A stretch of DNA of 64,000 nt from Glaciimonas soli (GCF_009497155.1 NZ_WINI01000007.1:565137-629136), one strand, 5' to 3'. Shown: positions 36,903 to 44,929, counted from the first letter of the stretch. Made by a program: numbers and translations. Notes: generated from the letters alone by a model not told the origin.

Positions 36903-38291
36903 TTATAAGGTGGTTTGCGGCGGTTCGGATGCATCGGGATTGCTGCCGGACTCGCTGGGAGATATGTCCACGGCACCATTCCAGTAGCGCTTCGCAAGCC
37001 AGTAGACGATACCGGCGGCGCACCAGCAGATACCGACGGTCAGCGCCATGCTGCTCAGGTTGGACACGATCATCACCACTGCCCCGATGCCAATCAGCGG
37101 CGCCGCCAAGTGGGACCACCAGCTGCGACCGGGACGACGGCCAAAGTGGGCCAGCACGGAAAGATGCACGAACACGAAGCCGCTCAGTGCACCGAAGCTG
37201 ATAAGGATCGCGAGATCGCTGATCCGTTCGCTCATGAACAGCGCAATGGCCAGCGATACGGCAGTCGAGAAAATCATCGCCACATACGGATTGCCGTGAC
37301 GTCGATTCACTTTGGCCAGCACCGAGGGCAAGGTCTTGTCACGACCCATCGCATATAGCACCCGCGCCACGCCCACCTGCATCGGCAGCACATTCGGCAC
37401 ACCCACCACCAGTATCATGAACCAGGCCATCGCGGCGGTGACTCCCTTGCCGCCAATGGCCGTCGTCAGGTCGTAGATCACGGTAGCCGGATCGCTTATC
37501 GGAAAACCGGTCAGGACGTTACCGATCACCCAAGTAACCAGCACAAAAAGACTGCTGGTCACGGCCAGGTTAGTCAGGATCGCCTTGCCGATCAGGCTGG
37601 TGTCTCTATCCTTGACTTCCTCGGCCAGCGTCGAGACTGCATCAAAGCCGAGGTAACCCGTTACGCAGATCGCGGTGGCGGCCAACATGCTGCTGACATG
37701 GAACTTGCTCGCATCAAACAGCGGTGCCATCGTCAGCGCCGCGTTGCCCATTCCACCATGCAGCGCAAACAGCAACAGCCCGACAATGACGGCCACCAGC
37801 AGAAGTTGCAGTATGACCGAGATGCTGCTGACCAACGCCGTAACGCTGACGCCGAACCAGTTGACGAGGGTCGTAACGGCAACAACGATCACGACCCAGG
37901 TTTCGCGATCGACTTGCGGCATCAGTTGTTCCAGGCCCACTGCGGCCAGGGTGTAGGTAAACGCAGGCACCAGCAGATAGTCAAGCAGAATCATCCAGCC
38001 TGAAATGAAACCGGCGAACGGTCCCATCGTCTTGCTCGCGAAGTTGTACACCGAACCGGCGCTGGGCATCGCCGACGTCATTACCGCATAGCTATTGGCG
38101 GTGAAATACAGGCACAGCGCGCAGAGCAGGTAGGCCATTACAGGCAGGCCACCAGAGACAACCCAGACAAATCCGGCCATGGTCAGCGGCGTCACTGGCG
38201 CGGTATAGGCAAGGCCGTAAAACACCAGGTCGCGGTAGCTTAGCTCGCGTTTGAGCTTGCTGCCTTGTTCGTTCGGGGATGCGGTTGTCAT
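36903..38291 (-). CDS. APC-family amino acid/polyamine permease (PuuP-like)
   Basis: 462 residues starting MTTASPNEQGSKLKRELSYRDLVFYGLAYTAP at 38291. GGAG nine bases upstream lies within the end of the amidase gene, and the stop TGA is separated by one base. Twelve hydrophobic segments are apparent, with the APC helix-1 pattern GLAYTAPVTPLTMAGFVW and the helix-6 region AATAICVTGYLGFDAVSTLAEEVKD. Its place in an operon with gamma-glutamylpolyamine genes suggests uptake of putrescine or a related amine, as PuuP does in Escherichia coli. Amino acid transport is the alternative. Confidence 0.87.
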   Translation of the reverse strand: MTTASPNEQGSKLKRELSYRDLVFYGLAYTAPVTPLTMAGFVWVVSGGLPVMAYLLCALCLYFTANSYAVMTSAMPSAGSVYNFASKTMGPFAGFISGWMILLDYLLVPAFTYTLAAVGLEQLMPQVDRETWVVIVVAVTTLVNWFGVSVTALVSSISVILQLLLVAVIVGLLLFALHGGMGNAALTMAPLFDASKFHVSSMLAATAICVTGYLGFDAVSTLAEEVKDRDTSLIGKAILTNLAVTSSLFVLVTWVIGNVLTGFPISDPATVIYDLTTAIGGKGVTAAMAWFMILVVGVPNVLPMQVGVARVLYAMGRDKTLPSVLAKVNRRHGNPYVAMIFSTAVSLAIALFMSERISDLAILISFGALSGFVFVHLSVLAHFGRRPGRSWWSHLAAPLIGIGAVVMIVSNLSSMALTVGICWCAAGIVYWLAKRYWNGAVDISPSESGSNPDASEPPQTTL

Positions 38292-38292
38292 A

Positions 38293-39729
38293 TCAGAATA
38301 CTCCATGCTTATGGGTACCGATGGCCGATAGGTCGGGCCGTTTGTCCTGCCAGATAGCCGCTTCTACGGCAGCCCCGATTCGAAATACGTTAGTCTCGTC
38401 GAAGGTGCGACCGACGATCTGCACGCCGGTTGGTACGCCATTGTGGGCGACTCCAGATGGCACACTCAGAACCGGATGGCGACTGAGCAGGTTGAACGGG
38501 AAAGTCATGGAATCGGTGCGCAACTGACCCATAGCGTCCCTCTCCCCTTCCGCCGCACTGCCGATGCTCTGCATAGTCGGGCAGATCAGGGCATCGTATT
38601 TAGCCATAACACCTGCCATCGATTCGTACATACTGCCGATGATGTCGTTGGCGGCCAGATACTGCTCGCCCGTCATATTCAGACCTGTGGCGGCGAAGTG
38701 GCGGATGTAGTCGCTGGTCTCTTCATTCTGATTCAGTATCCGCGTGGCGAAAGCGCGCCCGGTCTCGTAGCCGAGGCGATGCTCGACCGCGTCAGCCGAC
38801 CGCATGTCCCAACCCAGGGACACCAACTCAACCACGGCACCTTGATCGCGCAGCGCCGATACCACCTGATCGAGCGCATTGCGTACATCAGGGTGGACCA
38901 CGCAGAAATCGAAGTCGTAGGACAGTGCAATGCGCAAACCCTTGACTGAGTCGAAAGTTAGCGGCACCTCGAGTTTGGGGCTGACGGTAGCGGGATCGAC
39001 CACGTGTGGGCCGTTGATGACGTTGAACATCAGCGCGCAGTCAGCCACTGTGCGCGCCATCGGGCCAATATGATTCATGGTGTGGAGCGCATAGGCGATC
39101 GGAGTGACCGGTACCCTGCCGTAGCTGGGCTTGAGGCCCACTACGCCGCAATAGCTGGCGGGAATCCGGATTGAACCGCCGATGTCCGACCCGGACGCCA
39201 GGCAGGTGAGACCGGCCGCTAACGCAGCACCACTGCCGCCGCTCGATCCACCCGGTGTCATGTCCAGATTCCATGGATTACGAGTGACGCCGTGGCGCGC
39301 CGAACGCGTAAATGGTGCCATGTAGAACTCCGGCACATTGGTCTGCGCATGGATGGCCGCGCCGGCATCGAGCAGACGTTGAGTGATAGGTGCATTGACG
39401 ACATCGGGCGTATTGCCCATCAGCCAGGAGCCTTTGGTAGTGACCCAGCCACGCAAGGTATGCTCGTTCTTGAGTGCAACCGGAATTCCTTCGAGCGAAC
39501 GCAGCGTGGCGCCGCGACTGCCATAGGCATGCTCTGCGGCACGCGCGACGACCAGCGCTTCCTCGCGGCGCTGCGCACTAAATGCGTTGAGCACTGGCTC
39601 GATCTCTTCGGCTCGATCGATGTAGGCGGTGAGCAGTTCGACAGGCGACAATTCCCGCTCGCGGAACATGCGCAGCGCCTCGGTGGCGGGCAGGTAGCAA
39701 ATTTCTGCTGATCCAGATTGGTTCGACAT
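38293..39729 (-). CDS. Amidase-signature enzyme, divergent third copy
   Basis: 478 residues from the ATG at 39729 (AAGGA five bases upstream); an ATG at 39747 would add six residues. The triad is Lys87 in IPVALKNEHT, cis-Ser162 in TPGGSSGGSGAALAAG and Ser186 in SGSDIGGSIRIP. It is only distantly related to the tandem pair downstream, so three amidases of two types share one transcription unit. It is translated just before the APC permease (one-base gap), implying that transport and hydrolysis of the same compound are linked. The substrate is not identifiable. Confidence 0.88.
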   Translation of the reverse strand: MSNQSGSAEICYLPATEALRMFRERELSPVELLTAYIDRAEEIEPVLNAFSAQRREEALVVARAAEHAYGSRGATLRSLEGIPVALKNEHTLRGWVTTKGSWLMGNTPDVVNAPITQRLLDAGAAIHAQTNVPEFYMAPFTRSARHGVTRNPWNLDMTPGGSSGGSGAALAAGLTCLASGSDIGGSIRIPASYCGVVGLKPSYGRVPVTPIAYALHTMNHIGPMARTVADCALMFNVINGPHVVDPATVSPKLEVPLTFDSVKGLRIALSYDFDFCVVHPDVRNALDQVVSALRDQGAVVELVSLGWDMRSADAVEHRLGYETGRAFATRILNQNEETSDYIRHFAATGLNMTGEQYLAANDIIGSMYESMAGVMAKYDALICPTMQSIGSAAEGERDAMGQLRTDSMTFPFNLLSRHPVLSVPSGVAHNGVPTGVQIVGRTFDETNVFRIGAAVEAAIWQDKRPDLSAIGTHKHGVF

Positions 39730-39746
39730 TCGATTCCTTGTTGTCA

Positions 39747-39881
39747 TTATGTTTTATTGGATGTCGAGCGAGGCTGGTCCGTGGCCAGCCATGCCGTGCA
39801 GGCAATCAGGTAGCACAAGGGGCTGGCGCGCAGGCCAGCCGGATGTGGTCGGAAGTAAGTATTTGGGTAAGCCATTTTCAT
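39747..39881 (-). CDS. Possible 44-residue leader peptide before the amidase operon
   Basis: The frame starts ATGAAAATG at 39881 with GGAG at good spacing and encodes MKMAYPNTYFRPHPAGLRAS, a cysteine-containing hydrophobic stretch (CYLIACTAWLA) and a polar end. Its TAA overlaps an upstream in-frame ATG of the amidase (TAATG). It is the first frame after the promoter at 40144-40173. No family is recognised. It could be a regulatory leader or a small protein. Confidence 0.4.
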   Translation of the reverse strand: MKMAYPNTYFRPHPAGLRASPLCYLIACTAWLATDQPRSTSNKT

Positions 39882-40116
39882 TGTCTCCAATCTGATCATG
39901 GGTGTGCCCTGGTCTGGTATTCCGACAAGACACTTTTAGTTTTGTCATACGTTGATTCTTTAACCGCTTTAGCGGCCGTCGATCCGAGCACCGGGTCGCT
40001 GTCATTCTCAATGTCGTTCTTGCCATCTGATTGCGTGCGTTTTGCGCAGACATTTTTCTTTTAAAATAAAACTGCCGCGTCGACAGTTTTATTCGGTTAC
40101 GAGCAAGAACAACATC

Positions 40117-40210
40117 TTTTTTTAATTCAGCGAGACCGGAATCACTATAACCGAGTAATTGTTCGGTTTTCAAGCGATATTTGACACTTTTATGAATTTA
40201 AATCCACAAA
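40117..40210. repeat. Dispersed repeat copy B (matches 27965-28055)
   Basis: The intact copy, lying between the aminoaldehyde dehydrogenase gene and the amidase operon. Three differences in 77 bp separate it from copy A, 12.15 kb away in the same orientation. The two copies bracket the functional amidase/puu genes as direct repeats. Confidence 0.85.
40144..40173 (-). promoter_or_regulatory. Sigma70-type promoter with palindromic operator
   Basis: On the minus strand, TTGAAA and TATAGT are separated by 18 bases. The spacer is almost filled by the perfect palindrome AACCGA-N8-TCGGTT (40149-40168). A repressor bound there would occlude RNA polymerase. The same palindrome precedes the saccharopine-dehydrogenase-like gene (43112-43131). 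The TetR protein encoded downstream is the natural candidate binder; this is inference. Confidence 0.6.
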
Positions 40211-40260
40211 CCCGGAAGCAGGCGCGCGGCGTAACACGGAGTGCACCGTCGCCTGCCCGG

Positions 40261-41751
40261 TCAAACCGGATTTCCCGTCGATTGGTACCAATTCCAATCC
40301 TGGCGATGATCGAAACTAGTGATCTGTTTCACCTCCAGAAATGCCTCATAGCCATTGCGCCCTAATTCACGTCCGATGCCTGAGGCCTTGTAGCCACCCC
40401 ACGGCAGTTGCGTGAAGGTCGGCTGCGAACAATTAACCCAGACCACGCCGGCACGCAGTGCCCTGGCCACCCGATCGCAGCGTTCCAGATCATCCGACAT
40501 CACTGCACCCGCCAGGCCAAAGCGGCTGTCGTTGGCCAGCGCAATCGCCTCCTGTTCCGTGTCGAAAGACTGGATGCAAAGGACCGGTCCGAACACTTCC
40601 TCGCGCCAGATCCAGCTGTCGAGCGGCACATCGGTGAAGATGGTGGGCTCGACAAAGTAGCCGCGTGTCAGGTACGACGGCCGACCGCCACCAGTGACCA
40701 AGCGAGCGCCGCTAGCAACGCCTTGCGCGATACCCTCCATGACCCGGCGATGCTGCACGGCCGAGACTATTGGCCCCATCTGAACGCCGTCCAGATCGCC
40801 CGGTCCGATGACGATCCGCTCCGCCGCCGCCTTCAAGCGCGCCAGCAGAGCGTCATGAACAGGGCGTTCGACCAACAGCCGTGAGGTCGCCGAGCAAATC
40901 TGGCCCTGGTTCCAGAAGACACCAAACTGTATCCATTCGACCGCTTTGTCCAGATCGCAATCTGCAAACACGATGAAGGGAGATTTCCCGCCCAATTCCA
41001 GACTGACGGAACGAATGTCGCGCGCCGCCGTCTGCATCACTTGAGAACCAGTGGCTTGGGAGCCAGTGAAGGCAAGCTTGTCGACGCCGGGATGCGCGCT
41101 CAAGGGTGCGCCAGCCTGCTGCCCAAGACCCGTCACCAGATTGAAAACGCCGGGCGGCAGACCTGCCTTATGGAAGTAGCGCGCCAGCTCAACACAACTG
41201 AGCGAACAGAATTCGGATGGCTTAAGCACAATGCTGCAGCCGGCCGCCAGTGCCGGTGCCACCTTCCATACCGCCATCAACAGGGGAAAGTTCCATGGCG
41301 TGATGGCGCCCACCACGCCGAGCGGCTCCTTGCGCACCCGACCGACGAATCGATCGTCGCCAACATCGACCACTGTCTCGCCCTCCGCCTCGACCTGTTC
41401 GGCCATGTCAGCGTAGTAATCAAAGCAGAATGCGGCATCGCCGATATCCCAGCGCGCCTCTTTCAGCGGCTTGCCGTTGTCTCGCACTTCCAGCTGCGCC
41501 AGATGCACGAGATTGTCACGGATCTCGGTCGCCACACGGCGCAATATTGCCGCGCGGCTGGCAGCCGGCATCCGTGGCCACGGACCTTGATCGAAGGCAC
41601 GACGCGCGGCCTGCACCGCAGCGTCCACATCGGCATCGGTGCCAGCCGCGATCTCAGCGAAAGGTTCCTCGGTAGCCGGGTCGACCACCTCCAGAAAACC
41701 GCCGAGCGCCGGCTCAACAAAGGCGCCGTCAATATAGAGCAAGTTGCGCAT
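40261..41751 (-). CDS. Aminoaldehyde/betaine-aldehyde dehydrogenase-like enzyme
   Basis: 496 residues, complete, with VTPWNFPLLM-type coenzyme region (ITPWNFPLLMAVWKVAPALAAG), VLKPSEFCSL, AFTGSQATG, general-base Glu252 in LELGGKSPFIVF and catalytic Cys286 in WNQGQICSATSRLLVE. The QICSATSRL block is characteristic of the BADH/AMADH group, whose members oxidise 3-aminopropanal, 4-aminobutanal and betaine aldehyde. In a polyamine setting aminoaldehyde oxidation is the likely role. It follows the saccharopine-dehydrogenase-like gene by 16 bp on the same strand and probably shares its promoter near 43.1 kb. Confidence 0.88.
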   Translation of the reverse strand: MRNLLYIDGAFVEPALGGFLEVVDPATEEPFAEIAAGTDADVDAAVQAARRAFDQGPWPRMPAASRAAILRRVATEIRDNLVHLAQLEVRDNGKPLKEARWDIGDAAFCFDYYADMAEQVEAEGETVVDVGDDRFVGRVRKEPLGVVGAITPWNFPLLMAVWKVAPALAAGCSIVLKPSEFCSLSCVELARYFHKAGLPPGVFNLVTGLGQQAGAPLSAHPGVDKLAFTGSQATGSQVMQTAARDIRSVSLELGGKSPFIVFADCDLDKAVEWIQFGVFWNQGQICSATSRLLVERPVHDALLARLKAAAERIVIGPGDLDGVQMGPIVSAVQHRRVMEGIAQGVASGARLVTGGGRPSYLTRGYFVEPTIFTDVPLDSWIWREEVFGPVLCIQSFDTEQEAIALANDSRFGLAGAVMSDDLERCDRVARALRAGVVWVNCSQPTFTQLPWGGYKASGIGRELGRNGYEAFLEVKQITSFDHRQDWNWYQSTGNPV

Positions 41752-41767
41752 GTTTCCCCCTGTCCGA

Positions 41768-42973
41768 TTAAGCCATGTCCGTCGTCAATGTGATCGCGAA
41801 TTTGCGCTTCTCGGCTTCCCTGAAATAGGACTTCACATCGAAATACGCTTCCGGCGCGTACACGCCAGGCCGACGCGTCTCGCTCAGCATCAACTGAACC
41901 GCGATAGATGCGTTCATCGAGGTGGCCGCGTCCACATAACCTTCGTACATTTCATTGGGGCGAACCAACACTTCACAGCGCGCTGTGGCAGCTTTGCCGC
42001 CTTTGCGGCCACGGCCGATGGCGAAGTGGATCTCATGGCTCTGCTGTTCCGGTATCTGATCCTGCTTCTCAGCGATGTTACGGTTGATGACGGCATTGAG
42101 CACATCCAACGGACGCACCGCCGTGCCATTGATGTCCACTGTCCGGTCGAAATCACCGAAGCCGGCCTTGACCAAGCCAACCCAAGCCTCGTGCTCGCGA
42201 TTCGGAAGGTGCAACTTCCAGGTAAATTCCTTGATACCCTTCTGGCGAATGCCATCCGCCAACGGCACAGTCAACTGCTCGGAATGGATCGAGTACATGA
42301 ACTCGCAACGTCCCCAAGGCTGTGGCAGATCAATCACCTCAATACCGGTCTGAGGCTGGCATTCCACATGACGGCCATCCAGAAACTGAAGGCAAGGATG
42401 CGCATATTCAGCCAACACGGTCGACACGCTGTAAGGCGGCACCAGAACCGGATTTTCCTTACCGGTCAGTGTGGCAGCCCAATAAAGATTGATGCTATCG
42501 ACTTCGTCAAGCTCGTCCGCTACCGCGCGGCAGATCACATTCGACATGCCCGGATCGGCGCCCACACCCAGTACCGCCACCACGCCAGCCTGGCGGAAAC
42601 GCTCTTGCCATTCCAACTGCTTGACGGTGTAAGTACCCAGTCCACCGAGGTCAACATAGTCGACACCTGCAGCCAGTGCGGCACCAAAGATATCCATTTG
42701 GAACCCGGCCAAAGTAGGGACGGAGTTGATGCAAATGTCAGCACCAGCTAGCGAGCGCGCCAGCGCTGCAGGATCGGCCACATCCAGATCGTGCAGCGTG
42801 AGACGGGAATCATCGAGCTGCTCACGCAACGCTGCCATCCGTTCGCGATTGGTATCAAACAACCGTACTTCGGCGATGTCGATGATCGTTCGGTCTGACA
42901 GCAGGTCGCGAATAATGCCCTGCCCCATCATACCTGCGCCACCTAGGATGGCGATGATTGCCTTCTTTTTCAT
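41768..42973 (-). CDS. Saccharopine dehydrogenase-family oxidoreductase
   Basis: 401 residues starting MKKKAIIAILGGAGMMGQGIIRDLL, a Rossmann nucleotide motif (GGAGMMG). Then come ADICINSVPTLAGFQMDIFGAALAAGVDYVDLGG and VLGVGADPGMSNVICRAVADEL, both typical of the saccharopine dehydrogenase/lysine-reductase group. AAGGAG precedes the ATG. The family includes saccharopine, lysine-6- and carboxynorspermidine dehydrogenases, so an amine-linked oxidoreduction is likely in this polyamine region; which one cannot be told. It forms an operon with the aminoaldehyde dehydrogenase. A broken copy lies at 28150-28412. Confidence 0.85.
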   Translation of the reverse strand: MKKKAIIAILGGAGMMGQGIIRDLLSDRTIIDIAEVRLFDTNRERMAALREQLDDSRLTLHDLDVADPAALARSLAGADICINSVPTLAGFQMDIFGAALAAGVDYVDLGGLGTYTVKQLEWQERFRQAGVVAVLGVGADPGMSNVICRAVADELDEVDSINLYWAATLTGKENPVLVPPYSVSTVLAEYAHPCLQFLDGRHVECQPQTGIEVIDLPQPWGRCEFMYSIHSEQLTVPLADGIRQKGIKEFTWKLHLPNREHEAWVGLVKAGFGDFDRTVDINGTAVRPLDVLNAVINRNIAEKQDQIPEQQSHEIHFAIGRGRKGGKAATARCEVLVRPNEMYEGYVDAATSMNASIAVQLMLSETRRPGVYAPEAYFDVKSYFREAEKRKFAITLTTDMA

Positions 42974-43352
42974 GTACTGCTCCTTTTCGCTTAGTTATTG
43001 CCCCGCCGGCCAGGTTGACCGCAGGACGAGATCAGGGTGTCACTCTGAAGTGAGCGCAAATAATGAAATGCAGCAGCATTTCACCTAGGCGCCTATCCGC
43101 AAAAAACACAAAACCGATTGATTGTTCGGTTTTTTGCAAAATATTACAGCAAAAAATGCCGCATGGTGCGGAAAATAATAGAAAAATATGCGTGACTCAA
43201 ACCAGCGCAACAGTCGCGTTTATTTTTTTTGCCTTTGAAACAATCCCGTCGCTCCTCAATCTGACGATGACTACCGCATGACTACGCCTTTCTGATTCAG
43301 TAGACATTTAAAAATGCTGATACTGAAAAGAGAAAGGAGTAATGGGAGACAA
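42974..43352. other. Upstream region of the saccharopine dehydrogenase-like operon
   Basis: 379 bp. It holds the operator palindrome at 43112-43131 and otherwise AT-rich sequence without a gene. The IS3 relic begins at its right end. Confidence 0.5.
43112..43131. promoter_or_regulatory. Palindromic operator candidate
   Basis: Perfect AACCGA-N8-TCGGTT, sharing the spacer bases ATTGT with the operator at 40149-40168. It lies 139 bp before the start of the saccharopine-dehydrogenase-like gene. The surrounding bases are not otherwise similar to the 40-kb copy, which argues that the palindrome itself is what is conserved. Confidence 0.6.
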
Positions 43353-43690
43353 GCGAAATATCGAAGAATTGAAATTGAAGCAATCAAACGGATAACAGAA
43401 CGCGGTCATGGCGTTATTGAGCTTGCCCGGCGCTTAGAAATATAAGGTAAGCCAAGTCGTCGCAAGAGCTGCCCTGCTGCGCAAGAAAATGATGGCGCTA
43501 TCAAATTGAAAAAGACATTGATGACAGTCTTCGTGCGCATGGCGATTTGCGCGAAACTGGGATGGCATGCGGAGTAATTCGCGTTACACAGAATTGAAAT
43601 CGATGCGTGGCTATCGCAAGCGTTATTTCAAAACAGGTACATCCGCGATAGCAGTGCCAAATCGTCTGCCGCAGTAATTCAATGCAGTTC
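43353..43690 (+). pseudogene. Relic of an IS3-family insertion sequence (OrfA and OrfB pieces)
   Basis: 43353-43445 reads AKYRRIEIEAIKRITERGHG...VIELARRLEI, the OrfA helix-turn-helix. 43518-43600 reads IDDSLRAHGDLRETGMACGV..., like the OrfB region before the DDE domain. 43609-43677 reads GYRKRYFKTGTSAIAVPNRL, like the OrfB block ending in PNRL. The pieces are in different frames with stops between, and the DDE catalytic core is gone. Confidence 0.75.
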
Positions 43691-43805
43691 AAACTGATCG
43701 CGGAAACGGAAAAACGTCTACGAAATTAGCGGGAGTCCATCCTGCGCTCCCGGCAATAATCATCGCAGTATCAAAGAAGCTTAGGAAATAACTCTTTTCC
43801 AATTA

Positions 43806-43830
43806 AAACCCACTTATTGAAGTGGGTCTT
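43806..43830 (-). terminator. Rho-independent terminator after the small lipoprotein gene
   Basis: ACCCACTT-ATTG-AAGTGGGT, followed on the minus strand by TTTTAATT. It lies 21 bp past the stop of the lipoprotein gene. Confidence 0.8.
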
Positions 43831-43850
43831 AAACCATGGATGTTTAGTTA

Positions 43851-44048
43851 TTAATGGTTGGATTCCTGTCCCCCGTTGGGATAATCACCTCTACCGTCGC
43901 GATCATAACCACCTCTGTCGTTGTGATCGTAACCACCTCTGTCGTCATAATGTCCATGCTGGTCGCCGCCATCTCTTGGCCCATATGGAGGAACTACGCA
44001 GCCACCAAGCAGAGTGGCAACAGCAAGCAAAAGAGTAAAGTTTTTCAT
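43851..44048 (-). CDS. Small His/Asp/Gly-rich lipoprotein
   Basis: 65 residues with a lipoprotein signal ending LLGGC (Cys17). A charged low-complexity tail follows, made of repeated D-R-G-G-Y-D units with histidines (GDQHGHYDDRGGYDHNDRGG). GGAGATAAC directly precedes the ATG and a terminator follows, so the gene is well framed. Many proteobacterial lipoproteins of this size are annotated only as hypothetical. The His/Asp repeats suggest metal binding, which is inference. A membrane-attached periplasmic location is expected. Confidence 0.75.
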   Translation of the reverse strand: MKNFTLLLAVATLLGGCVVPPYGPRDGGDQHGHYDDRGGYDHNDRGGYDRDGRGDYPNGGQESNH

Positions 44049-44449
44049 GTTATCTCCACATAAGAAAGATAAAGAAAGGACATTTTTGCATCAAGTCATG
44101 TTGAGGGTCATTTGAGATTGGCGGGTACGCGTTTCAAAACGGCTTTGGGGAATATCAAGCACACATAGACGTGTGATATTTTGACCCTGCAACCAAAGCC
44201 GTTCTTGGCGTTGATTCTACTCCTGTCTCATATAACCGCGCGGTTTGCCAGAGCTCAATTCCGGCACGCCGCGTAAAGATGTTATCAAGCCTGCCTCAAA
44301 GTATCCTGCTGTTGCATGCCTTGGTGTTCTGAACGAGCGCGAGATGAATTTGATATTGGCCAGCATATCGGATTCGTGGCTCCCGCGGATCGTCATTCAG
44401 CACCACTACACCAACGGCAAGACGTTTACGCCGTACTAGGTTATTAACC
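44049..44449. other. Intergenic region with a large nested hairpin
   Basis: 401 bp. A 66-base nested inverted repeat occupies 44138-44203 (see separate entry). A 64-codon rightward frame at 44245-44439 (TTG start, LPELNSGTPRKDVIKPAS...) ends in TAG; I recognise no family and see no ribosome site. Confidence 0.4.
44138..44203. other. Nested hairpin, possible structured RNA or element end
   Basis: Outer arms AACGGCTTTGG/CCAAAGCCGTT (11 bp, perfect) enclose a second stem formed by AATATCA-AG-CACAC and GTGTG-ATATT around a 6-base loop. It follows the 5' end of the lipoprotein gene by about 90 bp. There is no T run, so it is unlikely to be a simple terminator. Confidence 0.45.
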
Positions 44450-44929
44450 CTACAAACCCAGTTCACTTAGTCCAGGATGATCATCTGGCCGACGTCCTTG
44501 CGGCCAATGAAATTTGCGGTCGGCTTCCGCAATCGCCAGATCGTTAATACTGGCAAATCGACATCGCATTAATCCATGCTCATCAAATTCCCAATTTTCA
44601 TTTCCGTAAGAACGGAACCACTGCCCTGCCGCGTCATGCGATTCATATGCAAAACGCACGGCAATCCGGTTGTTATCAAACGCCCACAGTTCTTTGATTA
44701 AGCGATATTCCAGTTCACGTTCCCATTTACGCGTGAGGAACTGCACGATCTCTGCGCGTCCTTGCGGAAACTCGGCGCGATTTCGCCATTTGCTATCGCT
44801 GGTATATGCCAAAGAAACGCGCACAGGGTCCCGGCTATTCCAGCCATCCTCGGCCATTCGCACCTTTTGTATTGCCGTCTCACGGGTAAATGGTGGAAAT
44901 GGTGGGCGCGCTTCGTTGGGTGATGACAT
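44450..44929 (-). CDS. DUF1348/NTF2-like protein
   Basis: 159 residues from the ATG at 44929, which has GGAG eight bases upstream; the first in-frame start at 44962 lacks one. It matches the DUF1348 group of the NTF2-like (SnoaL-like) fold: [84 protein letters not shown] and the C-terminal [19 protein letters not shown]. The fold is a cone-shaped pocket used for small-molecule binding or isomerisation. Function in this group is unassigned. It is divergent from the DUF1800 gene across 245 bp in which I see nothing notable. Confidence 0.85.
   Translation of the reverse strand: MSSPNEARPPFPPFTRETAIQKVRMAEDGWNSRDPVRVSLAYTSDSKWRNRAEFPQGRAEIVQFLTRKWERELEYRLIKELWAFDNNRIAVRFAYESHDAAGQWFRSYGNENWEFDEHGLMRCRFASINDLAIAEADRKFHWPQGRRPDDHPGLSELGL

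Larger units (their letters stand above)
39882..40260. other. Regulatory region of the amidase/polyamine operon
   Basis: 379 bp with no convincing gene. It contains a perfect 10-bp stem hairpin AATAAAACTG-N9-CAGTTTTATT at 40065-40093, repeat copy B (40117-40210) and the promoter/operator at 40144-40173. A longer frame reading MKTEQLLGYSDSGLAELKKD from a TTG crosses it but has no support beyond the repeat itself. Confidence 0.5.

Noticed and set aside
39754-40173. Leftward 139-codon frame starting MKTEQLLGYSDSGLAELKKD
   Set aside because: It starts at a TTG inside the promoter, runs over the leader peptide and amidase start, and has no ribosome site. The part shared with the 28-kb repeat also includes non-coding promoter sequence.
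44245-44439. 64-codon rightward frame with TTG start
   Set aside because: No ribosome site and no recognisable family; kept only as a note in the intergenic entry.
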